DNA of 53,768 nucleotides from positions 1 to 53,768 of the forward strand of contig CAZGIX010000008.1 of assembly GCA_964525785.1 (NCBI GenBank). The letters run 5' to 3'. The translations under genes and the position numbers were made by a program. The notes beneath the pieces are model-generated. The model was not told the DNA's origin and ran no database searches. It worked only from the letters and a program-made list of their open reading frames with translations. Below, piece by piece: positions 31,550 to 40,893 of this stretch (the first letter of the stretch is position 1; every line of letters starts with the position of its first letter). This DNA is from JAQBDA01 sp964525785 (lineage in GTDB: Bacteria; Chloroflexota; Anaerolineae; Anaerolineales; UBA4823).

Positions 31550-32993
31550 TGACACCCTCCCTTTGGCCGTGAACAGCTTTCATCCCTGCAGCGGCCTTCT
31601 CGATTGCTGATATGATGCTGTAGTATCCGGTGCAGCGGCATAAATTACCGGTTATCGCTGTACGGACCTCATCCCTTGTAGGATTGACCTTCTCTTCGAG
31701 CAGCTTGGCGGCAGACATCAAGAATCCAGGCGTGCAGTATCCACACTGCACCGCGCCTTCATCGATGAAAGCTTGCTGAACCGTATGGAGTACGCCATCA
31801 CCAGCCAGCCCTTCTACCGTCACGATGTCAGCGTGGTTGGCCCGTGCGGCGGGCACCAGGCAGCTCATCACCGCCATACCATCCAGAAAAACCGTACAGG
31901 CGCCGCATTCACCTTCGGCGCAACCTTCCTTCGTGCCGGTCAAACCGGCGTCCTCACGCAGAAGCCGGAGCAGTGTTTTATCATGCCCGCTGGGAAAGGA
32001 GTACTCTTTGCCATTGATGCGAGTAATGATCGAGGTACCCGCCTTATGCTGGCTGCTCTCAGACAGGCGCGGCGCTTCGCCGTGATAATGGTCGCCCCAC
32101 AACAGGACCGGGTTTTCTGGATAAGCAGCGCGCTCCTGGCCCTGCTTTATGGCACGCAGCCCACGCAGCGTGCAGATGCGCACCATCTCGCTCCGGTAGT
32201 CTGCCGGGCTGCGCACATCGTCTATTGGACTGGCAGCCGCCTCAGCCAGGTCTGCGGCGCGCCCAATCACCGCTTCGTCGAGTGTCCTCCCGACCAGATA
32301 ATTCTCTGCCTGGACGGCATGAACGATTACCGGCGTCACTGAGCCGAGGGTAATCGAAGCTTTTTCGATCCGATCTGCCTGCATGGTCAATACCAAAGCA
32401 ACATCGACCAATGAGATCGCCTGCGCCCGGCGCAAGCCCAGTTTGATGAACGTGCCGCGCTGGTTGGCTTTCAAAGCCGGGAAAGAAATATCTATCAGCA
32501 TCTCATCCGGACGCATGACAGTCTTGCGCACACCGGTGTAAAAATCCTGCAGGGACAGGCTGCGCTCGCCCGATGTCGAGATCAGCCGGACCCGGGCACC
32601 CAAAGCCATCAATGGGGTGATCGTGTCGTTGGCTGGCGAGGCGGTGATCAAGTTGCCAGCTACAGTGCCGCGATTACGGATCTGCGGAGCGCCCACTTCC
32701 CAGGCAGCCTGCGCCAGCGGTAACGCCCGTTCCACAAGGAGTTTGGAAGCCACACAGTGATTATGGGTTACCAGCGGTCCAATATGGATGGTCTCCTCTT
32801 CGTCCAGGGTGATTTGATCCAGGCCGGGGATACGCGTCACATCCACCAGGATATCGATCCCCTTGCGCACACCGCGCTCGATCTCCAACAGCAGATCAGT
32901 CCCACCGGCGACAACTCGTGCCCGCTTTCCGTTTTCTGCCAGGATTTGCAGCACCTGTTCGACACTCGTTGCATTGATGTATTCTTTCCACAT
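31542..32993 (-). CDS. Molybdenum hydroxylase FAD-binding and 2Fe-2S subunit, fused
   Basis: 483 aa joining two electron-transfer modules. The N-terminal FAD domain (about 1-290, CoxM type) has VVAGGTDLLLE and the second FAD motif RNRGTVAGNLITASPANDT. The C-terminal domain (about 325-475, CoxS type) has a plant-type 2Fe-2S cluster CAEGECGACTVFLDG..SC and an all-helical second cluster QCGYCTPGF with CRCTGY. The usual order is separate subunits, so this is a gene fusion. GGAG lies 6 bases before the ATG. A Moco subunit without its own clusters, at 25323-27548, is the natural partner, though it lies in another transcript. Confidence 0.9.
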   Translation of the reverse strand: MWKEYINATSVEQVLQILAENGKRARVVAGGTDLLLEIERGVRKGIDILVDVTRIPGLDQITLDEEETIHIGPLVTHNHCVASKLLVERALPLAQAAWEVGAPQIRNRGTVAGNLITASPANDTITPLMALGARVRLISTSGERSLSLQDFYTGVRKTVMRPDEMLIDISFPALKANQRGTFIKLGLRRAQAISLVDVALVLTMQADRIEKASITLGSVTPVIVHAVQAENYLVGRTLDEAVIGRAADLAEAAASPIDDVRSPADYRSEMVRICTLRGLRAIKQGQERAAYPENPVLLWGDHYHGEAPRLSESSQHKAGTSIITRINGKEYSFPSGHDKTLLRLLREDAGLTGTKEGCAEGECGACTVFLDGMAVMSCLVPAARANHADIVTVEGLAGDGVLHTVQQAFIDEGAVQCGYCTPGFLMSAAKLLEEKVNPTRDEVRTAITGNLCRCTGYYSIISAIEKAAAGMKAVHGQREGVNA

Positions 32994-33019
32994 AACTTAC
33001 TCCATGACTGGGATGTAGA

Positions 33020-33805
33020 TCATTTCGACTTTTCTTGCACAGCACGGCCCTGGCGCAGCGAGATAATCTCAGCCATTATGCTGACCGCGATTTCTTCCGG
33101 GGTCTCCGCGCCCATCTCCAATCCGATCGGCGAACGCACCTTGTCGATTTTTTCAGCAAATACCCCAGCCGCGATTAATTTCTCCCGGCTGGTCTCCCAG
33201 CGCCGCCGGGAGCCAATCACACCGATATATGCGGCGGGCGAATCCAATAGCGCCGGCAGACCGAGGACATCGATATTCACGCCGCGCGTGGTCAGGACAA
33301 AATACGTCCAGGGTGTGACTTTCAGCTGCTCCGTAAGGGCCTGGAACGGGACCGGGTAGTACTCTCTGGCTTCCGGCACTGTTTCTGGATTGCAAAGCTC
33401 AGCCCGGTCATCACTGGCCACCACCCAAAATCCAAGCCAATCCGCCAGATGAGCCACCGCTTTGCCAACATGTCCGCAGCCGACTACGACAAGCACCGGT
33501 TTGGGTAAGATCGGTTCCACGAATATCTCCACCTGCCCGCCGCAAACACCCGGATCGCCGCGCTGCGGCTCAGACAGACTGTATTCTAATAAACGCGCCG
33601 CGCCATCTTGAATAGATTGGAGCGCCTCAGAGATGACACGGCTCTCCATCTCGCCTCCGCCTACTGTGCCAAGTATGCTCCCGTCAGCATATACCAGCAT
33701 TTTGCTGGAAGCCTGGCGCGGGGTCGAACCGCGGCTGCGCACAACAATACACAATGCCCCCGGCTCATTATTCTTTTCAAGCGCTGATACTGCCTGGTAG
33801 ATCAT
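33020..33805 (-). CDS. xdhC: XdhC-family molybdenum hydroxylase maturation factor
   Basis: XdhC proteins bind molybdenum cofactor, promote its sulfuration and insert it into hydroxylases. The 261 aa chain has the RSRGSTPRQASSKMLV start, GTVGGGEMESR and the Cys-containing PGVCGGQVEIFVEP motif. A Rossmann-like C-terminal domain follows with VVVGCGHVGKAVAHLA and IGVIGSRRR. Start is 3 bp after the pyrophosphatase stop, so it is co-translated. It lies between two hydroxylase genes that would need it. Confidence 0.92.
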   Translation of the reverse strand: MIYQAVSALEKNNEPGALCIVVRSRGSTPRQASSKMLVYADGSILGTVGGGEMESRVISEALQSIQDGAARLLEYSLSEPQRGDPGVCGGQVEIFVEPILPKPVLVVVGCGHVGKAVAHLADWLGFWVVASDDRAELCNPETVPEAREYYPVPFQALTEQLKVTPWTYFVLTTRGVNIDVLGLPALLDSPAAYIGVIGSRRRWETSREKLIAAGVFAEKIDKVRSPIGLEMGAETPEEIAVSIMAEIISLRQGRAVQEKSK

Positions 33806-33808
33806 CGG

Positions 33809-35161
33809 TCAGCTCTCCAGCAATCCCAATACTGCTGGCAGGAGCTGCTTTTTTCGAGATACAACCCCTTCTGCGAGGCGCGTCCCATCCGGTTGGAGTG
33901 GATAAGGCAGCCCACCCAGAGCAGGAGGCTCATTCGATATCAGCAGACGGCTGGATCCGCTGACTACGTCTGTAACCATCAGCATGGCAAAATCCAGCCG
34001 CCTGGATTGGCGCAGCTGATCCACGGCTCCCTGCAAGGCTGACAAATGCTCGTCGAGCTGCAGGAGCGTGGTTACTTCTGCCTGGGCGATAGCGAAATTA
34101 AAACCGCCAGCTTCATATTCTTTCAAATCCGTACTGACAACTTCCTGTGGGCTGCGGGTGCCTAATCCGGCGCCGGCATTGACCACCTGTTGTCCGAAAG
34201 ACTGGATCGTCTCACCTGCCAGCGGACTGTTGCGGGTAAAAGCCCAGCGGGCCAGGCGTTCAGCCGCCTGGTGATCGCGGTCCGTAGTGGTGGGCGAGGT
34301 CAATATCAGCGTATCCGACAGCAGGCCTGCCAGCATCAGCCCTGCCAGGCTAGGCGGCGCACTCAAGCCAGCATTCTCGATTTGCTCCGACACCAGTGTA
34401 CTGGTGCTGCCAACGATATCCACCGTAAAACGGATGGGAATATGTGTGCTGGGATTACCCAGGCGATGGTGGTCAAGTATCTCGATCAGCTCGGCTTCGT
34501 CTAGAGAGCCGACAGCCTGGTTGGGCTCGTTGTGATCTACCAGGATTAAGCGCAGGCGCGGTGGGTTGAGGGCATCCCGCTGCAGGCTGACGCCCAAATA
34601 CATACCATTTTCGTCAACAATGAGAAATTCCGTGTGTTCTTCTCGAAGGATGAGGTTGATTACGTCGCGGATGCGCGCCTTGGCTTGAAAGCGGGGCACG
34701 TTCGTATCCGTGGCATCCCGGCAGGGAAGCTCCAGGATCTCGCTGATGCGCATCTCCTGGCGGCGGGGGTGCGGACCTACCAGCTTACCGAACAAATTGA
34801 ACAGACTGGCGCCGGTGATCAGACCACACGGACGCCCATCTTCTTCGACTACCGGTGCGATCCCACCGGTGCGGCTGGTAATTGCCCAGGCATCTCTGAG
34901 CGGATCCTGTGGCTGCACGGTATCCAGGCGGCGAGTAACGCTCTCAAATATCGGGGAAGCATCGGTGAGTAAGGCAGGCGGCTCTAATCCGAGGTGTTTA
35001 AGAACCCAGGTGGTCTGTGGATTGGGTGCCCCTGCGCGCCCGGCGATGACCCCGGCGTTATCGCGCTCGTTCAACAACCAGGCATATCCCATTGCTGAGG
35101 CAATTGTGTCAGTATCCGGATTGACGTGCCCGATGACGTAGGTCTGGCTTGTAGCTGGCAT
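33809..35161 (-). CDS. ppaC: Family II inorganic pyrophosphatase with CBS domains
   Basis: Mn/Co-dependent DHH-family pyrophosphatase hydrolysing PPi to phosphate, 450 aa. The DHH motifs are GHVNPDTDTIASA (about 10-22), LVDHNEPNQ and LDHHRLGN, and the DHHA2 tail has SRKKQLLP. Between the first and second DHH motifs lie two CBS domains (about 70-215), which in other bacteria bind AMP/ADP and control activity. ATG 35161 has GGGAAG upstream; the GTG at 35173 is less likely. It sits between two molybdenum hydroxylase genes, with 13 bp before it. Confidence 0.9.
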   Translation of the reverse strand: MPATSQTYVIGHVNPDTDTIASAMGYAWLLNERDNAGVIAGRAGAPNPQTTWVLKHLGLEPPALLTDASPIFESVTRRLDTVQPQDPLRDAWAITSRTGGIAPVVEEDGRPCGLITGASLFNLFGKLVGPHPRRQEMRISEILELPCRDATDTNVPRFQAKARIRDVINLILREEHTEFLIVDENGMYLGVSLQRDALNPPRLRLILVDHNEPNQAVGSLDEAELIEILDHHRLGNPSTHIPIRFTVDIVGSTSTLVSEQIENAGLSAPPSLAGLMLAGLLSDTLILTSPTTTDRDHQAAERLARWAFTRNSPLAGETIQSFGQQVVNAGAGLGTRSPQEVVSTDLKEYEAGGFNFAIAQAEVTTLLQLDEHLSALQGAVDQLRQSRRLDFAMLMVTDVVSGSSRLLISNEPPALGGLPYPLQPDGTRLAEGVVSRKKQLLPAVLGLLES

Positions 35162-35174
35162 AAAACTTCCCACT

Positions 35175-38100
35175 CTAGCGAACTGCGCGCAGGGCGCGCC
35201 ACACCTTCTCCGGAGTCACCGGATTGTCGTCCACATCGGCACCACATGCATCCAAGACGGCATTGCCCACCGCTGGCGCGACGCCGTCCATCGGGATCTC
35301 AGCTACAGCTTTCACACCAAAGGGATGGGACGGCTCGAAAGTCTCGATAAATATCGTCTCCAATTTCGGCATTTCGTTAGCCTGGAAGATGTGGTAGTCG
35401 CGCAGATCGCGCTCACGAGCAGCGCCGTTTTCATTGTAGACCATCTCTTCACACACCGCATAACCAAGCGCCTGGGTCATCCCGCCTTCGATCTGCCCAG
35501 AGGCGGTGAGGGGATTGATGATCACACCTGAGTCGACCGCCATCACCAGCTTATCCACCACCACCTGACCCGTCTCGATATCCACGCTCACCTCCGCAAA
35601 CTGTGCGGCGAACGGAGGAGGCGAGACAGGCGACATATAAGAAGCCACCCCCATGATCTGCTCCTGGTCAGCGTGATGCAGGGCATGATGGGCAATTTCG
35701 GACAAGGTCACCGAGCGTCCATCCGGAGCGAAAGCTTTACTATCCAAAAGACGGATCTCGTCCGAACGGACGGGCAGGTCCGCAGCACGCTCGTTGAGTA
35801 TGCGCGCAGCCCTGGAGCGGATGCGTTCAGCTACCTGCTGAGCGGCTTTTACCACCGCAGCGCCGGAGATATATGTTGTACTGGAGGCATAGGCGCCCTT
35901 GTCGAAGGGAGTGAAATCTGTATCAGAAGAATAGGTGATCATATCATCTACCGGCACACCCAGCACCTCGGCTGCCATCTGTGCCAAGACAGTGTCCGAT
36001 CCGGTTCCCAGGTCGGTCGCGCCCACCAGCAAGTTGAAAGAACCGTCATCATTCATCTTGATGCTGGCAGCACCCATATCCAGGTATGGGATGGCAGTGC
36101 CTTGCATCACCAGGGCCGCTCCGATGCCTTTGCGTAGATGCGGTTTACCGGGTACCAGGTGCCAGGCGGGATTGTCGAATTTTTGATCCCACCCGATGGC
36201 TGCTTTACCCTGCCGGGTACACTCGACCAAGCCGTTCGTTTCGATCGTCTCCGGGCGCGGCTCACGACCCTCGCTCCAGGCTGTGCTGAATGGGTGCAGC
36301 TCTCCTGCCCGCAGGGCGTTCTTCAGGCGGAATTCCAGGGAGTTGAGCCCCAGTTTACGGGCAATCTTCTCCATGTGGCGTTCAATCGGCCAATATCCCT
36401 GCGGCACCCCGTAGCCTCTATAAGCCCCAGCCGGGGGGTGGTTGGTATAAACGATATCGGCATAGAAGCGGATATTAGGCTTCTCGCGGTAAGGGCCATC
36501 CCCGACATACAGCGCCATCGCCTTATGCCCTGTGTTGCCGGTCACAGTCAGGGCGTGGCAGCCGTAGGCGCCCGTGTCGCTCAATGCGTACATGGAATTA
36601 GCAGTGATCGTTCCATCTGCCTTGACCCCGGTCTTCATGTGAATGCGCATCGGGTGGCGCGAGCGAGCAGCGATGAACTCCTCTTCACGGGTGTACTCGT
36701 AAATCACCGGTCTGCCGGTGGCAATGGTGAGGTGCGCAGCTACGTCTTCGATCATCACTTCCTGCTTACCACCAAAGCCGCCCCCAATGCGCGGCTTGAT
36801 CACCCGGATGCGCTTCAACGGTAGACTGAGCACAGGGGCTAGGATGCGCCGGGCGTGAAATGGGACCTGAGTGCTGCTGCGAATGACCAGGCGATCATCC
36901 TCGTCCCAATAGGTAATGACCACATGCGGCTCGATATGCGCCTGTTGGACTTTCGGGACTTCATAGTCGTCTTCGAAAATATAGTCTGCCTCAGCAAAAC
37001 CCTTCTCGACATCTCCGATATCAATGCGAATCTGTGCAGCCAGGTTGCGGCTCGGGTCAGAGTCGGCGAAATTCACGAACTCCGGCTCGTCATGCAGCAG
37101 CGGCGCGTCTGGCTGCATCGCCTGGCCCGGATCGAACAATGCCGGTAACGGTTCATATTCAACTTCGATCAATCTCAGGGCTTCATCGGCGATGGCGTCT
37201 GTTTCAGCCGCCACAAAGGCCACTCGATCTCCAACGAAGCGCACCTTGTTATCCAGCGAGAAGCTATCCAAAGGTCCAGGGATTGGGTCGGATTGACCAG
37301 CTGTGGAGTAAACCACCCGGGGGATATCCTGCCAGGTGAGCACCGCAGCAACGCCAGGCAAGGCCCGCGCCCGGCTGGCATCGATGTGCTTTATGAGGGC
37401 GTGTGCAACCGAGCTGTGCAGCACTTTAGCGACCAGCAAACCGCGTGCGTCGAAGTCGGCTGTAAAAGCCGGTTTCCCCTGTACCAGCTTGACAGCATCC
37501 AGCTTGCGTTCCGGCTTGCCTACATGCTGCAGGTTCTCCGTCTCTGGAGCGACCTGAATACGAGGCATTATATGAGTACGCGTCAGCAGGACTTCCTCTG
37601 CACCCGCATGGGGCTCCACCCCTCCCGGTTGAGGAGCAGCCGGCAGCCAATCGGGCAAGGCAGGGATGCCAAAGCCCTCGCTGCCCACCGGATCAACCTG
37701 CTCGCCACGCAGCGCTGCGGCTGCGCGCAGGACCGCCTGGACCGGCTTCAGATAACCAGTGCAGCGGCATAACACACCTGAAAGCGCCTGGCGGACTTCA
37801 GCCTCGCTTGGTGAGGGATTGCGCTCCAGCAGCTCCTTCGCTGCCAGGACCTGAGCCGGCGTGCAGTATCCGCATTGGATCGCTCCTGTATCAACGAATG
37901 CCTGCTGGATGGGGTGCAGTCCTTGAGTTGTCCTCCAGCCTTGTTCAGGATGCTGTCCAATCGACTCGATGGTGCGGATCTCGTGTCCGTCAGCCTGGGC
38001 TGCCAGGAGCACACAGGCGTTCACAGGATGTCCATCCAGCAGCACCGCGCAGGCTCCGCACTCACCGCTTTCACAGCCGTGCTTTACACCATAGTATCCC

Positions 38101-38186
38101 AATCCACGGATAATCTTCAGCAGCGAATCTCCGGGCAAGACGGACGTCCTGACTGGAGTCTGGTTGATCGTAAGATTGATCTCCAT
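35175..38186 (-). CDS. Molybdenum hydroxylase, fused 2Fe-2S and Moco subunit (C)
   Basis: 1003 aa. The N-terminal part (about 1-165) has two 2Fe-2S clusters, CESGECGACAVLLDG..C and QCGYCTPAQ with CRCTGY. After a linker the a/b-hammerhead and Moco domains follow, with RIGGGFGGKQE, AYRGYGVPQ, GATDLGTGSD and GVKAVAEIP carrying the catalytic Glu. GGAG lies 6-7 bases before ATG 38186; the TTG at 38198 is excluded. It lacks a FAD domain; the one at 40894-41661 or the fused subunit at 31542-32993 could serve it. The divergent GVKAVAE motif departs from GxKGxGE, so the substrate may differ from xanthine. Confidence 0.9.
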   Translation of the reverse strand: MEINLTINQTPVRTSVLPGDSLLKIIRGLGYYGVKHGCESGECGACAVLLDGHPVNACVLLAAQADGHEIRTIESIGQHPEQGWRTTQGLHPIQQAFVDTGAIQCGYCTPAQVLAAKELLERNPSPSEAEVRQALSGVLCRCTGYLKPVQAVLRAAAALRGEQVDPVGSEGFGIPALPDWLPAAPQPGGVEPHAGAEEVLLTRTHIMPRIQVAPETENLQHVGKPERKLDAVKLVQGKPAFTADFDARGLLVAKVLHSSVAHALIKHIDASRARALPGVAAVLTWQDIPRVVYSTAGQSDPIPGPLDSFSLDNKVRFVGDRVAFVAAETDAIADEALRLIEVEYEPLPALFDPGQAMQPDAPLLHDEPEFVNFADSDPSRNLAAQIRIDIGDVEKGFAEADYIFEDDYEVPKVQQAHIEPHVVITYWDEDDRLVIRSSTQVPFHARRILAPVLSLPLKRIRVIKPRIGGGFGGKQEVMIEDVAAHLTIATGRPVIYEYTREEEFIAARSRHPMRIHMKTGVKADGTITANSMYALSDTGAYGCHALTVTGNTGHKAMALYVGDGPYREKPNIRFYADIVYTNHPPAGAYRGYGVPQGYWPIERHMEKIARKLGLNSLEFRLKNALRAGELHPFSTAWSEGREPRPETIETNGLVECTRQGKAAIGWDQKFDNPAWHLVPGKPHLRKGIGAALVMQGTAIPYLDMGAASIKMNDDGSFNLLVGATDLGTGSDTVLAQMAAEVLGVPVDDMITYSSDTDFTPFDKGAYASSTTYISGAAVVKAAQQVAERIRSRAARILNERAADLPVRSDEIRLLDSKAFAPDGRSVTLSEIAHHALHHADQEQIMGVASYMSPVSPPPFAAQFAEVSVDIETGQVVVDKLVMAVDSGVIINPLTASGQIEGGMTQALGYAVCEEMVYNENGAARERDLRDYHIFQANEMPKLETIFIETFEPSHPFGVKAVAEIPMDGVAPAVGNAVLDACGADVDDNPVTPEKVWRALRAVR

Positions 38187-38202
38187 GAACATCTCCAATA
38201 AT

Positions 38203-39303
38203 TTATCCGACTCTGGTCCAGCCCAACATCGAATACGCTTGCTGCCTCAGCCGGTCAATCAGCACCAGGTCTCCGCTGCCTGGGTCGCGATAATACCAAC
38301 GTTCCCAGCCATTGCACGGGCTGTTCTGGATAGATTTCGCTATCTGGTGAATCGAGCCGCTGGTCTCCTGGTAGCGCAGATGACCGTTCACCTGGACCAC
38401 TGCGCTTAGGTCTTCCCGCTTTTCAAAATACAACCTCTGACCCGGAGACAGCAAACCGAATTCCAACAATGTACCGAATGGTATTCGGGGCTGGCGCCTC
38501 TGCTCAGACTCAAATACATCTGGTACGTCGTATGGAGCCGTTATGGCGTCTATACGTGCCTGGGCGAGGCTGACGTACTCAGGATCACGCTCGATGCCGA
38601 TCCAATGGCGATGGAGCTTCTTGGCAACGGCTCCGGTTGTGCCTGTGCCAAAAAATGGGTCAAGAATTATGTCGTCAGGAGATGAGCTGGATAAAATCAC
38701 CCGGTAGAGCAGCGCCTCCGGTTTTTGCGTGGCATGTGCCTTGCTGCCGTTGATTTTAATCCGTTCCTTCCCGGTACAAAGAGGCAGCCTCCAATCACTA
38801 CGCATTTGCAGATCTTCGTTCAGCGCTTTCATGTCCCGATGGTTGAAGGTATAGCGAGCTCCACGATGCTTCTGCGCCCAGATCAGCGTCTCCTGGGCAT
38901 TGGTGAAACGCACTCCCTTGAAGTTGGGCATTGGATTGCTCTTGATCCAGACAATATCGTTGAGGATCCAGTAATCCAGATCTTGCATCAGCGTGCCGAC
39001 ACGAAAGATATTGTGATAAGAGCCGATTACCCAGATCGTGCCGGTCTCTTTTAAGACCCTGCGGCAAGCCTTCAGCCAGGAACGGGTAAATCGATCATAG
39101 GTTTCATAGCTGTCGAATTGATCCCACAGATCATCGACGCCATCCACGCGAGTGTTATTGGGACGAAAAAGCTTGTTTTGCAGTTGCAGATTGTAAGGAG
39201 GATCTGCGAAGATCAAATCGATCGAGCCTGGAGGCAAGGTCTCGAGCACTTCGATGCAATCTCCCAGGACGATCCTGTCTTTGGGCAGATCTAGGCTGGT
39301 CAT
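38203..39303 (-). CDS. CcrM-like beta-class adenine DNA methyltransferase
   Basis: Orphan N6-adenine methyltransferase, 366 aa, close to CcrM (about 358 aa). Motif IV DPPYNLQL comes first (about 34-41) and motif I FFGTGTTG later (about 235), the order of the beta class. The C-terminal 95 residues match the RAMA-type domain found at the end of CcrM and HinfI-type enzymes. GANTC is the likely target but is inferred from family resemblance. ATG 39303 has AGGA about 9 bases upstream. No restriction endonuclease is adjacent, which points to a regulatory or housekeeping role. Confidence 0.88.
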   Translation of the reverse strand: MTSLDLPKDRIVLGDCIEVLETLPPGSIDLIFADPPYNLQLQNKLFRPNNTRVDGVDDLWDQFDSYETYDRFTRSWLKACRRVLKETGTIWVIGSYHNIFRVGTLMQDLDYWILNDIVWIKSNPMPNFKGVRFTNAQETLIWAQKHRGARYTFNHRDMKALNEDLQMRSDWRLPLCTGKERIKINGSKAHATQKPEALLYRVILSSSSPDDIILDPFFGTGTTGAVAKKLHRHWIGIERDPEYVSLAQARIDAITAPYDVPDVFESEQRRQPRIPFGTLLEFGLLSPGQRLYFEKREDLSAVVQVNGHLRYQETSGSIHQIAKSIQNSPCNGWERWYYRDPGSGDLVLIDRLRQQAYSMLGWTRVG

Positions 39304-39481
39304 TACGCGTTTCCTGGATGGCGATATTGTGTGCAGAACCAGACTCAATTGTAAACCATTTTGTCAATTATCCGTAATCTACCTACGGCAAAAAATAATA
39401 GTTCACAAGAATGTGAAAATCCTTGTTCTCCCCACGTGAAGGAGGATGAATGGGGTCGCGTCATAAAATTTAATTTTCGGA

Positions 39482-39510
39482 TAGATATTTAGATAAATAT
39501 AACCTATAAT
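39482..39510 (+). promoter_or_regulatory. Promoter giving a leaderless phosphatase mRNA, with a palindrome in the spacer
   Basis: TAGATA (39482-39487), 17 bases, TATAAT (39505-39510), then only 6 bases to the ATG at 39517, placing +1 at the ATG. A perfect palindrome ATATTTA-GA-TAAATAT lies at 39485-39500, over the spacer, and may be a regulator binding site. Confidence 0.55.
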
Positions 39511-39516
39511 AGCGAA

Positions 39517-40791
39517 ATGGACACGACGAACGGGATGGATCGGGCGGCGATTGAGGATCTGGTGCAGAGGCTGCCATTTACCAGGCAGCTCCCCATTGAA
39601 GACATCGGGGCTTTCATCCAGTCCGTTAATCTTCGCCAGTTTCCCGCAGGCGCCATCATTTTCCGCGAAGGAGATCCGGGAGATCGTTTATCGATTCTGG
39701 TCATGGGAGAGGTTGAAATTGTAAAATCACTGGGAACAGAAGATGAGCGCCGCCTGTCGTTCCTAAAAACGGGGGATATCTTCGGTGAGACGAGCTTACT
39801 GTTTCCCGACCGTTTGCGCTATGCGAGTGCACGCACCCTTACGCCGGTAGTGCTGCTTGAAATGCTGCACAGCGACTTTGAAGTGCTGATGATACGCCAG
39901 CCTCACCTGGGTTATCATGTCATGCGAGAGATGATCATCCGCTGGGGCGCCGCGGAACAGTCGATTATCCGCGAGTTGAGCGAAAAAAACATGCAATTAA
40001 CGCACGCCTACGAGGAGCTGCGGCGTGCCCAGGGGCAGTTGATCGAGCAAGAACGCATCGAACACGAGTTGGCATTAGCGCAAAGGATCCAGCAAAGCAT
40101 CTTGCCCAAAGAGTCACCTTCTCCCCCGGGTTGGAATATTACCACCTACTGGCAGCCGGCTCACGCGGTGGGAGGCGACTTTTACGACTTCATTGCCTTT
40201 CCGAGTGGGAAGATCGGGCTGTTGGTCGGCGATGCCACAGGTAAGGGTATATCTGCTGCTCTGGTGATGGCAACCACGTGCTCCATATTGCGCGCCATCG
40301 GCAGCAGCTTAAACGAGGAACAAGGGCTTTCTCCTGGAGGGATTTTGTCGCGGGCAAACGACCTGCTGTGCCTGCAGATGCCTCCCGGAACATTCGTCAC
40401 CTGTCTGCTGGCACTCTTAGAGCCAGACACAGGGGAACTTCAGTTTGCAAACGCCGGGCACTGCCTGCCCTGCCACCTCAACGCAAGCGGAACAATTGAG
40501 CTGCGCGCCACTGGCATGCCGCTTGGCTTGATACCCGGTATGTTTTATGAGGAAAAGCAAACCGTATTCACCCCAGGGGATACATTGCTGCTGTTCAGCG
40601 ATGCCTTGATCGAAGCTCACAACCCGCTGGGGGAAATCCTGGGCACACCCAGGGTGCTGCAGATTTTGAGTTCCCAGACCGGCGAGACGGAAATAATTCC
40701 ACACATGCTTGCCGCGCTATACGATTTCACTGGCTCGAGTTGGGAGCAAGAAGACGATCTGACCCTGGTCACATTGCAGCGGATGCTCTAA
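39517..40791 (+). CDS. Cyclic-nucleotide-binding PP2C/SpoIIE-type phosphatase
   Basis: Signal-transduction Ser/Thr phosphatase, 424 aa, of the RsbU/SpoIIE type that usually dephosphorylates an anti-anti-sigma factor. N-terminal cNMP-binding domain (about 20-135): FGETSLLFPDRLRYASA resembles the phosphate-binding cassette. Then a coiled-coil helix (about 145-190). The C-terminal PP2C domain has metal-binding motifs GGDFYDF, GDATGKG, FSDALIEA and DDLTLV. No Shine-Dalgarno precedes ATG 39517, and the promoter position indicates a leaderless mRNA. There is no anti-sigma partner nearby. Confidence 0.92.
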   Translation: MDTTNGMDRAAIEDLVQRLPFTRQLPIEDIGAFIQSVNLRQFPAGAIIFREGDPGDRLSILVMGEVEIVKSLGTEDERRLSFLKTGDIFGETSLLFPDRLRYASARTLTPVVLLEMLHSDFEVLMIRQPHLGYHVMREMIIRWGAAEQSIIRELSEKNMQLTHAYEELRRAQGQLIEQERIEHELALAQRIQQSILPKESPSPPGWNITTYWQPAHAVGGDFYDFIAFPSGKIGLLVGDATGKGISAALVMATTCSILRAIGSSLNEEQGLSPGGILSRANDLLCLQMPPGTFVTCLLALLEPDTGELQFANAGHCLPCHLNASGTIELRATGMPLGLIPGMFYEEKQTVFTPGDTLLLFSDALIEAHNPLGEILGTPRVLQILSSQTGETEIIPHMLAALYDFTGSSWEQEDDLTLVTLQRML

Positions 40792-40813
40792 AGGAAAACG
40801 GCAGGACGGTAAT

Positions 40814-40850
40814 GGGGCTGTCTCCGAACCAGACAGCCCCGCCTTTTATT
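40814..40850 (+). terminator. Intrinsic terminator of the phosphatase gene
   Basis: Perfect 10-bp stem GGGGCTGTCT / AGACAGCCCC with loop CCGAACC, followed by GCCTTTTATT. It lies 22 bp after the stop codon and before the convergent FAD-subunit gene. Confidence 0.85.
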
Positions 40851-40893
40851 CAGCCTATTACCATTATCGATTGGCGAAATGAGGATCCCGTTT

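Noticed and set aside
35673..36824. Large plus-strand frames opposite the C hydroxylase gene
   Set aside because: Shadow frames; the minus-strand gene has all cofactor motifs in order.
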